7,609 nt of DNA from Patescibacteria group bacterium UBA1441 (GTDB taxonomy: Bacteria; Patescibacteriota; Minisyncoccia; Minisyncoccales; UBA1441), in assembly GCA_002329255.1 (NCBI GenBank), contig DCTL01000019.1:31218-38826 (forward strand). The letters run 5' to 3'. The translations under genes were made by a program, and so were the position numbers. Under the pieces are notes generated by a model, which worked only from the letters and a program-made list of their open reading frames with translations, was not told the DNA's origin and did not search any database. This document shows positions 6,788-7,609 of this stretch, piece after piece. The number at the start of each line of letters is the position of its first letter. Positions within the stretch are counted from its first letter, which is position 1.

Positions 6788-6815
6788 TTGACAAAAAAAT
6801 AATCTTTGATAGGAT
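6788..6815 (+). promoter_or_regulatory. Candidate promoter P1 (TTGACA-16-TAGGAT)
   Basis: Perfect -35 TTGACA (6788-6793), a 16-bp spacer and TAGGAT (6810-6815) as -10 (4 of 6). It is the most upstream of three promoter-like sequences before the gene at 7118. Its predicted start (~6822) sits at the foot of a terminator-like hairpin, so the transcript could be very short. Upstream of it, 6703-6787 shows nothing recognisable. Confidence 0.5.
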
Positions 6816-6826
6816 GACAACATCCT
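6811..6826 (+). promoter_or_regulatory. Palindrome over the P1 -10 box, candidate operator
   Basis: AGGATG-ACAA-CATCCT is a perfect inverted repeat with 6-bp arms. It covers five of the six -10 bases of P1 and its predicted start point, where a bound protein would block initiation. The right arm also forms the left side of the following terminator-like stem. Confidence 0.4.
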
Positions 6827-6870
6827 CTGTTGAATTGTCTTTTGACTTTTCGCGGAGGATATTTTTTATT
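6822..6870 (+). terminator. Terminator-like hairpin with T-run
   Basis: ATCCTCTGT (6822-6830) pairs with GCGGAGGAT (6852-6860; six Watson-Crick pairs at the base, then mixed G-U and G-C), with a 21-nt loop that can form a small inner GTC-TTTT-GAC hairpin. It is followed by A-TTTTTT-A-TT. No other terminator is visible after the gene ending at 6702, so this may end that transcript. The large loop makes it weaker than the terminator at 4825. Confidence 0.5.
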
Positions 6871-6881
6871 TCAAAATTATC

Positions 6882-6909
6882 TTGTCGTCAGAAATATTTT
6901 TGCTATAAT
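6882..6909 (+). promoter_or_regulatory. Candidate promoter P2 with extended -10 (TGCTATAAT)
   Basis: TTGTCG (6882-6887, 4 of 6), a 16-bp spacer and a perfect TATAAT (6904-6909) preceded by TGC at 6901-6903, an extended -10. The predicted start is about 6916, giving a leader of about 200 nt before the ATG at 7118. Confidence 0.6.
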
Positions 6910-6926
6910 TATTTAGTGTTAGATAA

Positions 6927-6954
6927 TTGACATCTGATGCAAGCTGTCTATAAT
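6927..6954 (+). promoter_or_regulatory. Strong promoter P3 (TTGACA-16-TATAAT)
   Basis: Both hexamers match the sigma-70 consensus perfectly: TTGACA (6927-6932) and TATAAT (6949-6954), spacer 16 bp. The predicted start is about 6961, leaving a 5' leader of about 155 nt before the secreted-protein gene at 7118. It lies 45 bp downstream of P2, so the two may be used together. Confidence 0.78.
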
Positions 6955-6960
6955 TAATTT

Positions 6961-7117
6961 CAGAGTCAATTAATTCGTAACTTGTGTTACGAGGTGGTGT
7001 TCTTTACGAAAATTGAACCTATTATATAGAGGCTTTGATCTATGGTCGGACATAGATAGTTCGGGCTTCTATCTCGCTATTGGTTATTTGTTGACAAATT
7101 TAAATTTAAAAATAAAA
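6961..7117 (+). promoter_or_regulatory. Structured 5' leader of the secreted protein gene at 7118
   Basis: Two hairpin systems are visible. First: TCGTAAC (6975-6981) pairs with GTTACGA (6986-6992) around loop TTGT; alternatively TTCGTAA (6974-6980) pairs with TTACGAA (7004-7010), extended by TCAATT (6966-6971) with AATTGA (7011-7016), two bases bulged. Second: ATCTATG (7038-7044) pairs with CATAGAT (7051-7057) around loop GTCGGA, enclosed by ATAGAGGC (7026-7033) with GCTTCTAT (7065-7072); alternatively AGATAG (7054-7059) pairs with CTATCT (7069-7074). The last ~35 nt are A/T-rich and unstructured. No known riboswitch class was recognised. A cis-acting role in mRNA stability or translation is inference. 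Confidence 0.5.
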
Positions 7118-7609
7118 ATGAATAAGTTTTTTACTAAGTTAAACATCCTCGCTTTGGTGGTTGTTTTAATCGCTGGCGGGGTTTTTGTTTATGGGTTGCC
7201 AGCTGAGGCAGCTCATACGCATGTTGCGGATATTACCCCTGAATTAACCATTGGGAATGATGCAACGGTTTATACCATTAATGTTTCTAATGATATTACC
7301 TCAAGTCACGCCATCTATTGGGTGAAGATCCAAAAACCAGCCGACTACGGAAATGTCACCTGTGGAGCGGCTCCAGCTGATTGGGCTCTGGCTGATTCTG
7401 ATAATGTTCAATGTACTTATTCTACGCCTGTGGGAGGTTCACGCATCGCCGTTGGCGGGAATAAAGATTTCACGCTCACGTCGACAACTCCGGGGGTAAG
7501 TAATACCTATACTTGGGAGGTGAAGACGAAAGATACCGATGAGGTTGTTGCAACAACAAATCCAACGACCGATGTTGATGCCGTTGCTCCGACAGTCGAC
7601 GTTTCGGGA
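7118..7609 (+). CDS. Secreted surface protein with Ig/CARDB-like domain, cut by window end
   Basis: 164 codons with no stop before the window edge, so the protein is 3'-truncated. Signal peptide about 1-31: MNKFFTKLN, hydrophobic core LALVVVLIAGGVFVYG, cleavage near PAEAA (residues 28-32). The mature part is a beta-rich domain: PELTIGNDATVYTINVSND, then AIYWVKIQKPADY, a segment with Cys82 and Cys99 that could form a disulfide, GGNKDFTLTSTTPG and YTWEVKTKDTD. This pattern is like CARDB/DUF11-type extracellular beta domains. The frame then enters DAVAPTVDVSG, which looks like the start of a further Ig-like repeat, so a much longer repetitive protein is likely. ATG at 7118 is fixed by the signal peptide; there is no Shine-Dalgarno, only A-rich sequence. 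Driven by P2/P3. Function beyond surface location is not readable. Confidence 0.82.
   Translation, partial: MNKFFTKLNILALVVVLIAGGVFVYGLPAEAAHTHVADITPELTIGNDATVYTINVSNDITSSHAIYWVKIQKPADYGNVTCGAAPADWALADSDNVQCTYSTPVGGSRIAVGGNKDFTLTSTTPGVSNTYTWEVKTKDTDEVVATTNPTTDVDAVAPTVDVSG

Noticed and set aside
6991..7029. Possible leader peptide starting GTG at 6997 after GAGGTGG
   Set aside because: Only ten codons, the ribosome-like site directly touches the start codon, and no run of regulatory codons is present.
7091..7118. TTGACA at 7091-7096 with TAAAAA 16 bp downstream as a further promoter
   Set aside because: Transcription would start inside the coding sequence after the ATG, removing the signal peptide start, and the -10 is poor.

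Overview
The window reads as a piece of a Patescibacteria (Candidate Phyla Radiation, Parcubacteria-like) chromosome. This is an inference from gene content: a DeoR-type winged-helix protein with a long Lys/Pro-rich tail, a short ECF sigma factor followed by a single-pass membrane protein, and very large Ser/Thr/Ala-rich secreted proteins that carry a Leu/Gln-rich helix and a peptidoglycan-binding domain. All genes are on the + strand. TGA appears to end the first gene and none occurs inside the long frames, so the code looks standard (not the TGA=Gly code of SR1/Gracilibacteria).

Left part (1-1790), regulation. A DeoR-like HTH protein, probably cut by the window edge, ends at 392. It is followed by 157 bp holding five same-strand copies of CGGACAT (three as TACGGACAT) plus one inverted ATGTCC. 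The array runs from 8 bp after the HTH stop codon to 5 bp before the start of an ECF sigma factor gene (550-1074). The next gene (1122-1790) encodes a protein with a cytosolic N-terminus, one membrane helix and an outer coiled coil. It is probably the sigma factor's membrane partner or anti-sigma factor, though this rests on position and topology only.

Middle part (1791-5046), main surface protein. A 959-residue cysteine-free secreted protein (1915-4794) has a signal peptide, a short Leu/Gln-rich helix, a PG_binding_1-type domain, an Asp-rich linker and five divergent modules of about 150 residues. It looks like an S-layer-type wall protein. A clear intrinsic terminator follows at 4825-4855, then a candidate promoter and a leader with inverted repeats.

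Right part (5047-7609), more exported proteins. A 551-residue exported protein with a TTG start has an N-terminal beta domain, Ig-like domains, one fibronectin-III-like domain and a C-terminal Leu/Gln-rich helix resembling the N-terminal helix of the 959-residue protein. A 415-bp gene-free stretch (6703-7117) holds up to three sigma-70-type promoters in tandem, one with perfect TTGACA and TATAAT hexamers, a palindrome and a terminator-like hairpin. A leader of about 155 nt follows, with two hairpin systems that can each fold in alternative ways. It precedes a third secreted protein (7118 to the window end), which has no stop in the window.

Working model (inference): a DNA-binding regulator acts on the CGGACAT array to control an envelope-sensing sigma/membrane-partner pair that sits beside genes for the cell-surface coat. 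No ECF-type promoter motif shared by the three surface genes was found, so the link between sigma factor and surface genes rests on neighbourhood alone.
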